From assembly GCA_025506515.1 (NCBI GenBank), contig CM046444.1, positions 122,985,701 through 123,049,700 of the forward strand: DNA of 64,000 nt, read 5' to 3'. Positions 48,568 to 59,691 of this stretch are shown here, one piece after another (positions within the stretch are counted from its first letter, which is position 1; each line of letters begins with the position of its first letter). The translations under genes were made by a program, and so were the position numbers. The stretch is from Flaveria trinervia (lineage: Eukaryota; Streptophyta; Magnoliopsida; Asterales; Asteraceae). A model generated the notes under the pieces. That model had not been told where the DNA came from and ran no database searches. It saw nothing but the letters and a program-made list of their open reading frames with translations.

Positions 48568-49899
48568 TGTCACACCCCCGCTAAGAGTGGAAACACGGGG
48601 GCGTAACGAGACGGGAATCGTCATAACACATGGTAAGCGATAGATATGCAATAATAATAATGATGACAAGCGTGTCATGACAACACCCGACAACAAGGGG
48701 ACTTGTGTCGTGTTTAGTCAGTATTCACGACAACATAGCCATAAGCATAAACATGATATAAGATAAACATAGGTAATAACATTGTATGCAATTCCCACAA
48801 CCCGGGAACAAGTTACAAAGTATAATGTTGTTTGAAACAGTTACAACAATGTTTTCAAAAAGACAAGTTTGGCCCGAAAATGCATCCTAGGGTCTCCACT
48901 AAGGCAGCACACCTAGAACCTCAGCTAGCATGATCACCTGAAAAGATATGCTCAAAATGGTCAACAAATTGTTGGTGAGTTCGCAGGTTTAAAGTAAATA
49001 AGTAATTGATGCTGTATAAAGTTGTTGCAGAATACCGTGCATACAGTTATAAGTAAGCAAAATCACATGACAAGAGCTTTACAACCAAACCTAATGACGT
49101 ACACAAAGAATCTTGTAGGAATATATTCACCCAAGGCCCGTACCTGGCTATTGTTGGTACTAACTAGTATACCAACACGAGGGTGGGGGTGTCAACCCAA
49201 TAGTACTACCAATACCTAACCTTCGGTTCCACACTGGAATTAAATGGTTGTAAGAAAGAACCACAAAGCAGACTCAAGCATGTATCAGATAAGTACCCAC
49301 AAAACAGTTGCACGTTGATTCCAAGTATGTAAATTGTATGTATGTTGTACAACATAGAAAATGGGTGAGCATACTTTTCCCCCATGTTTGTAAATGTTTG
49401 TAAAGTAGTATAAGCACAAAAAGGGGCCACGAAACTCACATGTTAAGTGGTAAGTATGAAAGATCGAGATTCACAACAGTTGAAAGCAATGATAGGTCAA
49501 ACACCTATTGACAGTTATTGTCAAGCATTAATGACAGGTATAAAGCGTATAGTAATGTTTGGTCGGTTCGGGTCGTATCGGTTAGGTCGTGGGTAGCATA
49601 CACACACAAGCGGACACACGTATCAGATCTTATGTAGATCCAAGTACTACGAGTAGTCGTCATTGCTTATGACATCCATGAAATGATCTCGTGGTTATGA
49701 AAGATAGCACTTGTTAAGTATTTGGAGTTCCAATTGGATTGTCAATAATTGTAAGATGTTAGGTTGTTTTCAATTGAAATAGTATGTGCATGTTGATAGT
49801 GTTGACTTTAATCTTTGTGGTCAAGCAATGACACTTTTACTGATGTTACCTTATCATCATCAGACGTTCAAGGGGAAATTCATACTCAACATCATCAGT

Positions 49900-50370
49900 C
49901 ACACAACAGGACCAGACGCTCGACTCAACGCTCCATCCTTACGAATCAACCTTCAATCGTACGAATCAGCTTCATTCGTACGATTGAGTCTTCATTCGTA
50001 TGGCTGGCATTCAGTCGTACCACACAACACCCATTCGCACGACCCAAACTCCATGCACACGAATCAACCCTCAATCGTGCGAATTAGCTACTTTCGTGCG
50101 ATTGAACCTTCATTCATACGATTGGACTCCAGTCGTGCGAAACACGCACAATCGCATGCATTCAGTCGGTCACCTGACTCAATCGCACACAATCTATCAT
50201 ACGCATGACTCAATCACATACACTCATTCGCACGCATGACTCAATCGCATACAAACTCACAGTCGCACGACTCAGTCGCACGACATGCCTAGTCGCACAA
50301 CTCAGTCGCACGACTCACTCAGTCGCACGGCTCAATCGCCTGACAGACCCAATCGCCTGAACTGCAGAAT
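49900..50370. repeat. TCGCACGA / TCGTACGA repeat field in solo LTR
   Basis: Dozens of short palindromic or near-palindromic units (CAATCGTACGAATCAG, CAGTCGCACGACTCAG). ORFs across it are repeat artefacts. Confidence 0.85.
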
Positions 50371-50748
50371 CGCGATTGTGGTCGGGCTGAGCAGCCCCCG
50401 AGCTGCTCTAAACGTGAGTTTTACACCACAAGGACTTCCAGAAACACACTACAAACATACACAAACATGAAACACAAGCAGAAAGACCTCACACGCACCC
50501 ACACAACCTCATGTGCTCGGATGAACCCGAGCACCCGAAACCCTAGAAAACACAGCAGTAAAACCAAGCCAAAAACGGGTTGAACAAGGTTGTCTACCTG
50601 CTAGGAACGAGTATACACGATGATACCCAAGATTTGGCAGTGAAAACGCAACAAACGTGACGGTTTTAGGTGCTAGATCGAGAGAGAAAGTGGAGAAAAT
50701 GTTGAAGGTGAAAAAGATGAGAATGAGGATAAATGGCTGGGAATGGGG

Positions 50749-50757
50749 TTTATATAC
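50749..50757 (-). promoter_or_regulatory. TATA box of solo LTR
   Basis: Minus-strand GGGTATATAAACCCC is a canonical TATA context in the likely LTR promoter orientation. Confidence 0.5.
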
Positions 50758-51141
50758 CCATTCCAAGTTTGCAAAACTACAAGTTTAGTCCCTGCACTTA
50801 ACCCTCGAGTTTCCCAAAAAAATTGCTTCGGTTGATTACGATCTTAAAATGTTCGTTATATTAAGGTTAAAAGCGTGTTTAATGGCATTTGATAGTCTAA
50901 AATGGTTTTATTAATGACAATGATCGAAATTAAAAATGATATATTTGGTGGTAATGGTGATGAAATTTATAAAAGGTTTATGCTTAACATATGTTCTCGG
51001 AGGAAGTACAGGCACAAGGGAAAATAAGCAGACATGATTCCTTAAAGCAGGAGTTCATGAAGAAAAGGAAGAATAATTAAAATATTTCTATGCTTATTTA
51101 TGTCGTTCGACGGACCTTAAGGCGACGGATGTCACATTCAT

Positions 51142-52350
51142 ACGCACACATAGTGCCCATGCGCCTGAACAGTGGTCCATGCGTCTAGAAATGTTAGCTG
51201 GACGACTAAGTGTAAGGCTCATGCGCCCCAATAGTGCCCATGCGCCAAGTGGCCCATGCGCCTAAGTGTTCATACGCACATACAACGTCCATGCTCCTGA
51301 AATTCTCATGCGCCTAAGTGTTCATACGCACATACAGCGTCCATGCGCCTGAAATTCTCATGCGCCTAAGTGTTCATACGCACACATAGTGCCCATGCGC
51401 CTGAACAGTTCATGCATCCAAAGTAAAAATGTTTAAGTATGAGGCTGATGCGCCTATATAGTGATGAAACGCCCAAGTAGGGCTCATGCGCCTAAATAGT
51501 TCCCATGCGCCTAAGACTTAGAAATTTTTACAGAATTTTTCTGGGTGTCTATGCCTTAGGGTTTTGACCGAGGTTGACTAAGGGCTTATTAATGATGATG
51601 TTTCATGCATGATATGATTGATTATGATTGTTCCTGATTATTGTTATTGCTATTATTATTATTACTTATAGTATGTGACTTTATGTGGTATGTTATCATC
51701 GTAACGTAAAGTATATCGTAATAATAAAGTGAAAGAGCAATAAAGAAAAGAAGAGGAACATTAATGAAAATGTTAACAAGTCTTGCAAGCTTACAGGAGG
51801 TACACGATCGTGTTGTCGTTAGCTCAACCGTGCTACGGGTTAGCTACCCTTTTATGCACACAGGGTCAATCAATTGAGATTGGCAGGACCTTTGTAGCGT
51901 GCCCTGGGTGATTGGGTCGGCCTTGTACATAGTACACAGACCCTTTCGAGATATACAGTTACCCTTTCGGGGGATATAATTGACCCTTTCGAGGGATACA
52001 GTTGACCCTTTCGAGGGATATAGATGGCCCATCACCCGTTTTCCATCACGCATATAGTTGGGGTATTGCTCACTGGTCCATACAGAAAGTGAAACATAAA
52101 GTTAAAAGTTTACAAACAAGGCATACAGTACAGAGAACGAACAGTAGTGTTCATATAGTTGATGCGTGCTCGCATATACAGTACAGAGTTGTATTTTATA
52201 TAATAGAGTATTTTCGTATACAACATATAGAAAGTATTTTATTACTTTTAAAACTAGAGCTCACTCAGCAATGCTGACTTTTATACATTTTCAGTTGGCA
52301 GGTAATTATTGCTGAGGATGGCACGAGGGTGAAGCTACTCGACAGGGAAA
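51142..52350 (+). repeat. second gypsy LTR, right part, 3'-truncated
   Basis: Continues the LTR after the solo LTR up to GGGAAAGAC. The last ~220 bp of the LTR (through TTACA) are missing and the sequence jumps into gag at GACT. Confidence 0.9.
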
Positions 52351-52899
52351 GACTTGGCTGGCCGATTATACGATGAGCACGAGGTGGTGGTAACTGAGGT
52401 GGATGGGAAGGATGGTGGTAGTCGGAACTGGAATGGGAAACAGTTTGGACATGGTAGAACTGCTCCAAACAAGAAGGTGGCAAAGATGGGTGATCGACGT
52501 GTGGTCACCTCTGGATCAGGGCTGAGGAGGTGTGACAAATGTGGGAGAGAGCATACTGGTGAGTGCAGAATGGGGATGAACGTATGCTTCAGGTGTGGTC
52601 AGCCTGGCCATATCGCTAGAGACTGTAAGAAGCCGAGGGCGGAGAGCTCAGGAGCAGGGAATAAGAAGCCAGTGGAAGGAGGACAGAGGATAGGTGCTAG
52701 AGCTTACACCATGACCTGAGAGGAAGCCAGAGCTGATCCCGATATTGTGTCAGGTATGTTTCTAGTAAACAAAACTTATGCCTCTGTATTGTTTGATTCT
52801 GGTCCTAGTAGGAGTTTTATTTCTACTACTTTCTGTGCTAAGTTGCATGTTGTCAGTAGAAAGGTCAGTGCACCATTTGATGTAGAAACTGTTATTGGT
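52351..52899 (+). pseudogene. partial gag/protease of a second gypsy internal region
   Basis: Collinear with 44044-44594: zinc-knuckle CFRCGQPGHIARDC, a TGA after TMT, then LFDSGPSRSF, where the DSG protease triad is intact although the next residue is Pro. Ends abruptly at ATTGGT and continues into PMD sequence. Confidence 0.9.
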
Positions 52900-53615
52900 C
52901 CACCAACTTCTCGATTTGTGACACTCGTTGCCTTACATAACTGTCTGTACAAAAAGGCTAAAACTGCACTTCCCCAACTAAGTCTACCACAGTTATTTAA
53001 GTTTTCAATATGACTTAAATAATTTACGTGCACCCAGTTGCTAGAAGTATCAGGAAATAAAGTGGCACCAATCATAAAAAATAAAATTAATCTAGCTCGT
53101 TGAATACACTAAAAATCAGTGGCATCATCAGAAAATGGTTTTATTATTTCATTTAAAATAAACCTTAGGTTTAACTTATAACCACTTACGGCGCTTGTAG
53201 CGAGTGTACAACCGGTTAATACTCAAACCTTATTATAATTTCGGATGCACTCATAGCATAATCAGTGCCAGAAACAACATCACCTTCAACCGACAAACCC
53301 CATAAAACTTGAACATCTTGAAGGGTTATTGTGGTCTCTCTAACTGGTAAATGAAATGTGTGTGTCTCTGGCCTCCATCTCTCCACTAAAGCTGAAATAA
53401 GAGCACGATCAAGTTTTCGATAACCACACTCGATCACACCCTCAAAACCAGCCAACCTTATATATCTCATAACATTTTCAGGGATAGGCACCTCGTCTAG
53501 CATGTAAAATTCCTTCATCGCTTTCTGGCTCTCGAAAATAATAATCAGCTCTATGTTGACCACTTAAAAATAACAAATCGTTATTTAGTGGACCTGGTGT
53601 AATTCTCCAGCTCAT
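52900..53615 (-). pseudogene. plant mobile domain (PMD, MAIN/MAIL-like) gene of the MULE, 5' part
   Basis: Minus-strand start MSWRITPGPLNNDLLFLSGQ (53615), then a frameshift near 53515. Next comes the core PMD sequence: VIECGYRKLDRALISALVER, FHLPVRETTITLQDV, LWGLSVEGD; then, after a non-coding stretch or intron (53216-53110), RLILFFMIGATLFPD ... LSWGSAVLAFLYRQLC and REVGG at the gypsy junction. These are the diagnostic PMD blocks (called serine/threonine phosphatase 7 long form homolog in many annotations). Host PMD proteins MAIN and MAIL1 act in transposon silencing; PMDs also occur within plant transposons. This copy is disabled by frameshift, stop and the retrotransposon. Confidence 0.85.
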
Positions 53616-53779
53616 TTTGATTTTTGGAATGAAGAATAAAATTATAGAAAAATTAGGTTGGCAAAAATAGTGAGAAATGGATTAAGAATAACTTGAACGA
53701 ATTGTGAAAAACGTAACAAATAAATAGGCGAAGCTAGTGAAAGGAATAAATAGGGTTAGGTTTGAATTCGGTCAAAAAT

Positions 53780-54045
53780 CCAGAAACCGCCCCTGCCAAG
53801 GGCGTGTTCTTCTGGCATTTTTCTAACCGTTGGATCGTAGGTGGTAAGTAAATCGTGTGGTCTAGAATTTTTCTAACCGTTGGATCGTAGGACAAAAGTC
53901 ACATCACATCAAACTTGGGACCGGATCACATGCATGCCAGAACCCGCCCCTGCCAGGGGCGGGAACCCTTTAAGTCAAAATCCGACAAGATTTTCCCCTC
54001 TTGTCAACACCTAGTCTAAAAAACCCTATTTTCAAAAAAAAATTC
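53780..54045. repeat. right terminal region of MULE with GC hairpins
   Basis: Contains ACCGCCCCTGCCAAGGGCGTG (53787-53807) and the palindrome CCCGCCCCTGCCAGGGGCGGG (53943-53963), a direct repeat of TTTTTCTAACCGTTGGATCG, and the outer inverted repeat matching the left end. Confidence 0.8.
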
Positions 54046-54055
54046 CATATATTTT

Positions 54056-55605
54056 ATATCATTTGTGTATTAATCATTTTGTTATACGTTTAGATCTTTT
54101 TATGTTATTTTTGTCACTGTTTTGTATAGATTATAAATTTGTCATCTATCATTGCGTTTTACAATTATAAATACACAATAACATACTTTCACCAATATAT
54201 TTTTAAAACTTATAATGTTGAAGATAACACAATATGTTATTTTTTGTTATTTATTTTTTAATAAACTTGTTATATATATTGTATTTTACCATTAGAAGTA
54301 AAATAATGATGTTATTTCACCCCACGCATTTTTTTTAAACTCAAGCGTTTAAAATAACACAATAATGATCAAAACACACAATGGTAAATTGTGTTATTTG
54401 GTCATTATTTTTATTGTATTAGATAATTAGTTGTTAATTTATTATTTTGTTTTACATATTATAAATGCATAACAAATCATTATACTTTTTAAAATTCATC
54501 ATTTTAAAAAAATAACCAACAAAAAGACACAATGAACTGCACTAAAAACACAATTACAATATATAAGCTTAATAATGTAAAAACTTTTAAATTTTTTTAT
54601 ATAACAATGTTCTACTCGTTTTAAAGATTAAAAAAATGCTTGTTTTTCGTTGTAATTTTTATAAAAAAAATAATGTCGTACATAAAATTTGTGAACGTTT
54701 TAAAAAATGGAGGAACTTTGAAAAATTCAACAAAAGTGGCTAATCATAAAATACTTTTCTAACAAATGTTTCCTTACAAATTTTTATCTCAACCATTGAT
54801 TAGTGAGATGGATTGTTCGGATTATTTCTACACTTTTTAGTTTTAAAACACTTTGTATTTAAACTCTTTCCTAATCAATATGCCTCCTTATATCCACCAT
54901 CTTTTAAAAGAGCATTTTTTATTAGTGTCAGCAAACCTTGTATTTTTTTGATATTTCTAATATATATTCCAAGTTTATATATAAGTTTATCTTTTTCTCA
55001 TAATCAAAATCATATGAACACATTTCTACCAACCTTAGTATCTTTGGAATATCAAAGTAATAAAAATGTTAAACAGGATTAAAAACTCACACAAGTAAGC
55101 AATTTAGTTGGTGGTTACCTCTTTGAACACTTACTAAGCTCTTGAATTTTCATATTAAAAATTGTGTTAAAGTTATCAAACTAGTAATAATGTTTGTTGG
55201 TGATGTTAGTTTTTATTCTTTGATATTTCAAGTCAATGTAATCATCTTTCATATTCCACCTCAATGTCATGTTTTTGACAAAATGATGTGACATATTCTA
55301 AAAGAAAATAAAACCTTAAATTCTACATGTTTGTAGTTCTTCTTTTGTCACTTTAATCATTCTGATTGCATTTAATATGTTTTGATCATTTCTTTAAATA
55401 GCTACAGACAATATATTAGAAACCCCGAGATGCGTTTCATCAAGTGTAAATAATACACAAAATTAAAGGTTTTCATATATGTATTTGAATTCTACGTGCT
55501 TGTTTTTTGCTAGCATTCACAACTCCCGAATTTTTAATATATTCAAGCACGCCAATAATACTTAGAAAACACCAAGTTATCACAAAGTCACAAAGGGGGA
55601 GGTGG
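54056..55605. other. intergenic, AT-rich
   Basis: No gene or bounded element supported. Confidence 0.65.
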
Positions 55606-55610
55606 CAGAA

Positions 55611-56867
55611 TGTCACACCCCGACCGAGGACAGAATTATCGAGGTGGACGAATGTGAAACGATTGTTCATAGCTCATGGAATTAAATAAGTTGAAATAAT
55701 ATTAAATGTCATTTTAATTGAATAAAACTAGACAATTAAGTCATTACAATACAATAAAGATTTAAACAACATAAGATAATTATTTAACTAAGTCCAAATC
55801 CTATACGAGCAAGAAGAATTTCTTCAAGTAGCAATCCTGAAACATGTTAAAAATAAAGGGTCAACTATGAAAGTTGGTGAGTTTCCATGGGTTAAGTATA
55901 CATAAATATATAAAAAGATTTACAAATAACAATTCATGTCAATGGTTATAAGTTTATAGAACACATATAGCTACAATCAAATCTTAACCAAAAATAAGTT
56001 TACAAGTTTATAAAGATTAGCTAAGTGCACTTGGTTCTTATGATGAACAAGCACACGTTATCAGGAACTGATAATAATATCGGCTTTAGCACCAAATAGG
56101 CTTATCAGGTCTATAAATCTATGATGTCGCCAGGCTAGCAATAGTTAATGGTTGCCAACATATAATGTATCTCATATAACACTCACAATAATACAAATAA
56201 CCATAACAAAAAGTAAAGATGAATTGCATGTGCGTTACAAGTATAACAATTTTACAAGTGTAAGTTGATAAGTTTAACATGTTTCACCCCAAAAAGATGT
56301 GAAATAATATAAAAAGAGGCACTCACATGGAAAACTCACATGAAAAACTCACATGAAAAACTCACATGAAAAACTCACATGAAAAACTCACATTGTATAA
56401 TGATGATTGTAGAATACATAAGAAAGCTTGGATGTCAAGAGTCAAATGTGATGTTCTAAAAGATAAAAAGAACAATAACTTGAGGTTGGAATTCATTACA
56501 ATAAGTTAGGACGCTTAGAGAATGCCAAAAGCGAAAGGTGGATTGAAAAAGGATTAGTGCATCAATTTTAGACTCTGGACAGAATGTTTGATATGTGTTT
56601 AAACAAGTTTTAAAATAGCAAACGGTTTCATAAAATTATAAAAATTTACATTTGACTAGTTCAAAGTCTCCGGACAACTTTCGTTCAGAAACATTTTTAT
56701 GAAAAGATCCGTAAATATGTCAAAACATTAGCACTAGACAAAAGGTGCTGAAATGCGCATTTATCTTGTAAAGGCTAATAAATAAAATGACTAAATAATT
56801 AATTTTATTTACAAGATTGACTCAAACAGGGTTGAGTTTATGATTTTGAAAATAGGCGGATGTTACA
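55611..56867. mobile_element. solo LTR (TGTCACACCCC type)
   Basis: Starts TGTCACACCCCGACC, ends GGCGGATGTTACA, 1257 bp, flanked by CAGAA on both sides (55606-55610 and 56868-56872). It contains five tandem GAAAAACTCACAT units (about 56329-56393). No coding content. Confidence 0.9.
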
Positions 56868-57389
56868 CAGAACGAGAGAAAGCAACAGAGAACGCCTCAT
56901 AGTAGGCTTGGATGGTGTCGGTTGTTGATTGGTCGGAAGGTGGACGCAACTGCAGCCAGGCACTACAGACGAGCAATAGGCTTGGTCGATGGTGGGTATG
57001 GGGGAAATATAATCAGGGCTAGAATTTTATTTTATGTTATAAGAATAAGGATAAATTAATAATTTTGTCTATATAATATATTTAACTATAATTGATGACA
57101 AGTGAATAAAATATATATGATATTTTTTATATATATTTATCCTATTAGAAAAATATTAGCTCATAGCTTAAAACCTATTTCATTTTTTAGAAATAATGCC
57201 TCCTAGACAACTACCCGGTTGTCAAAATTATTAATAGAGAAAAATAGACGAAGAATTTAATAAACTATGGTTGTACTAATGAGTTTTATTTACTTAATAT
57301 ATAATTACTATATTTAATAAACTTGTGTATCATGGAAATTGAATAAATAAAATAAAATTAGAAAATAATATTCTAATTAAGTTTATAAG

Positions 57390-59691
57390 GTTAATATTTT
57401 TCACCCCAAAAGGTGTGAAATAAAATAAAAAGGGGCATGAAGAATTCACATGGAAAACTCACATGCTATAAGTTGCACTTAAGATATCAATAAGAAGATA
57501 AGATGATTTCACCGATTTCTTCACGATTTAATCTAAGATTTGGTGTCTTAGGATTAGAATAAAGTTATGATTCAAGAGTAACTATGAATTAGAGTTTCAT
57601 TTAGAATTTGGGGGGTTTTAATAATTAAATCAAATAAAAATAAAATAAAGCAATCGGTTATGTTTTGGTTCAATAAAAGATGGATTAAATTAATCAAGAT
57701 TGAGAACGATAATGATTGATTCAATAATTTAATTTATTGATTTTTAATAAAGATTAAGTATAATGTGTGAAAAAATAATAATTAATTATTTAAAATATAA
57801 TAACGATTATTAATTGAATACTTATTTAAATAACTTTAAAATTATTTAAATCATTTTATAAAGCTTTTAAACATTTTAAATGATTTTTGTAAAGATATTA
57901 TAATATCAAAACTCGAAAACAATAATAAAGAAATAATAGAAAAATTGTATTGTTTTATAAGTTTTAAAAATTTAAGTAAAAGTGTAAGGAATAAATTGAT
58001 TAAATAGTTAAGATGTAAAACAAAGATAAATCGTTAGTGAACTTAAGTAATTACATACTACTCAAGTATTTAATTTATATTAAGTGATGAATAAGGGTTA
58101 AAGCAATAAAGTGTGAAAAATAAATATTATTTATTTACAATATAACATGATTAAATAATTCATTGAATATTTAATGATTTAAATAATTAATTGATTAATT
58201 ATTTAAATATATTAATAATATTTTTATAAACTTTGTTATTCTAAAAGAAGGTAATTAAATTTAAAAATTATATGGTTTAAAATCTTTACAAACTAATTTA
58301 AAAATGTCTAACATGTTTTAGTTACCAAAACTATTTTTATATTAATATTATGATATAATATTAATTTTTCTAAATTAAAAATATTAAAAAAATAACTAAA
58401 ATAAAAACATGGCGGAGGTAGGGTTCGAACCCCTAACTTCCCATGTATATTAGCTGTTGCTAACTGGCAGGCCAAAGCCCAGAACTTGTTTTAGAATGTA
58501 AATTAATTAATAAGAATCATTATTCGAATTACCCCCAATCCATATGAACCCTAAAATCATTTGATCCAATTGAACACCGAATCATACGAGTTAATCCAAT
58601 TAACGTTAGGGTTTTGTTTCCCCATGTTAAACCGAGTATAATGATATGTGTAACTTACATGATTATGTTCGAATTGATGATAAACCATAAGAAAGATAGT
58701 TGCGGCTGATGGCTAGTCAAAATCCGTATTATCAATGTTGATATGGTTCGATTAATGAATGATAAAGCTTCCAAGGTGATGAGGGACAGAAGCCTTTTAC
58801 CAATTGTATTCAAAGATGCTTTGAAGGTGGACTTTGACTATGTTGCAGGTCTCGTAAGGAAGATGATGATCGGATATGTTATTTGTGTAATTAGAATGAA
58901 ATTGAAGTTACAGATGGTTCAAGGAAGTTGATTCAAATGTTTTCCCATGATTAAATAGATCCAATTGATGTTTTAACCCGTCGAACAATTTAATGGTTTG
59001 AAGGTGAGTTTCAGTTTCGTTTCAAAGGAATTAACAATTTCATAATACAAATTAAAAGGTTCAAGAGTTCGAAACTGATGTCGTTCGAAGTGAGGGTCGG
59101 TTACTCGCAATTAAAAATCGATTAATACGGGGGTTATAGAATTGCCGGAGAGTGGCTGAAGGGAGGTTGACGGGAAGAGGGGATAGGGAGGCGGTTTGGA
59201 AAGTTACACCTTTGGTCCCTGACGTTTAGGTTGTTTATTATTTCATGTAAAAACTTTAGTTTTGAAAATTACAAAGTAAACCCTAGACTTACACAAACTA
59301 ATTTGAATTATAAATCAAATTAATTAGTTATTAATCTTTAAAACTTTTATAATCTTGTAAACCTTATAACTTGATTATTTATTTTTACCTAATAATTAAA
59401 ATTCATAATTACTTATAAAGTTGTATAAGTTTATTTGAATTCATTTTATAACTTAATAATTTTTAATAAAACTTTCCGTTTAGTTATTTATTGTAAAATG
59501 AATAATAAACTTTATATCTTTATGAAAAGAATTATTTATAAATCCCTAAATTATTACAAGTTGTTTAATACATGAATATTTAGTGACAATAAATTGTACA
59601 TTTAATGTATTTGGTCCATTAAAATTAATTTAAATAATTTAATAACGGAAGTTCAAAATTGATTTATAAATAAAAAAAGGCGGATGTTACA
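57390..59691. mobile_element. related LTR fragment, 5' end not found
   Basis: Shares the TTTTTCACCCCAAAA...GTGTGAAATAA and GGAAAACTCACATG blocks, and the same GGCGGATGTTACA end (59679-59691), with the solo LTR upstream. It is longer and more diverged, and I found no TGTCACACC start or matching target duplication, so the left boundary is approximate. Confidence 0.6.
58411..58479 (-). repeat. tRNA-like Pol III promoter relic
   Basis: Minus strand shows TTAGCAACAGCTAAT (A-box-like) and, 30 bp on, GGGGTTCGAACCCTACC, an exact B box with a T-arm stem. It does not fold into a full cloverleaf (no paired acceptor or anticodon stem), so it is a tRNA-derived relic, not a tRNA gene. Confidence 0.5.

Larger units (their letters stand above)
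48568..51136 (-). mobile_element. solo LTR nested in the gypsy LTR
   Basis: Starts TGTCACACCCCCGC and ends GGATGTCACA, flanked on both sides by TTCAT (48563-48567 and 51137-51141), a 5-bp duplication. With it removed, the surrounding LTR sequence is continuous. The GGGGGTGTGACA end is typical of an LTR 3' end in plants, so the element probably lies on the minus strand; a TATATAA box at about 50750 on that strand agrees. The interior (about 49900-50360) is a repeat field of TCGTACGA and TCGCACGACTCAG motifs. No internal region or coding genes: a product of LTR-LTR recombination. Confidence 0.9.
40619..52899 (+). mobile_element. Ty3/gypsy LTR retrotransposon, tandem and truncated
   Basis: Order: LTR (40619-42843), PBS, gag-pol internal region, PPT, second LTR (47778 onward, interrupted by a solo LTR), then a fragment of a second internal region (52351-52899) joined directly to MULE sequence. 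This is an LTR-int-LTR-int arrangement from which the rest has been deleted. LTRs start TGTAAC and end TTACA. Domain order protease-RT-RNase H-integrase is Ty3/gypsy, and the C-terminal region after integrase resembles chromovirus (Tekay-like) elements. All frames carry stops. Confidence 0.9.
35744..54045. mobile_element. 18.3-kb Mutator-like element (MULE) carrying MURA, Ulp1-like and PMD genes
   Basis: Flanked by a perfect 10-bp direct repeat CATATATTTT (35734-35743 and 54046-54055). The ends are inverted: GAATTTTTTTT then AATAGGGTTTTT at the left pairs with AAAAAACCCTATT then AAAAAAAATTC at the right. The inversion continues inward through GACAAGAGGG, AAATCTTG, TGACTTAAAGGG and a GC-rich hairpin. 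Target duplications of 9-11 bp are the signature of Mutator. Inside are a transposase and a Ulp1-like gene on plus and a PMD gene on minus, all broken. Without the nested gypsy insertion (about 12.3 kb) the element is about 6 kb as it now stands, though part of the PMD gene has been lost. Non-functional as it stands. Confidence 0.9.

Noticed and set aside
49786..50470. Overlapping ORFs of 60-140 aa (His/Ser/Arg-rich)
   Set aside because: They read through the TCGCACGA repeat field of the solo LTR and have no domain.
58411..58479. A functional tRNA gene
   Set aside because: B box present but no acceptor-stem or anticodon-stem pairing.
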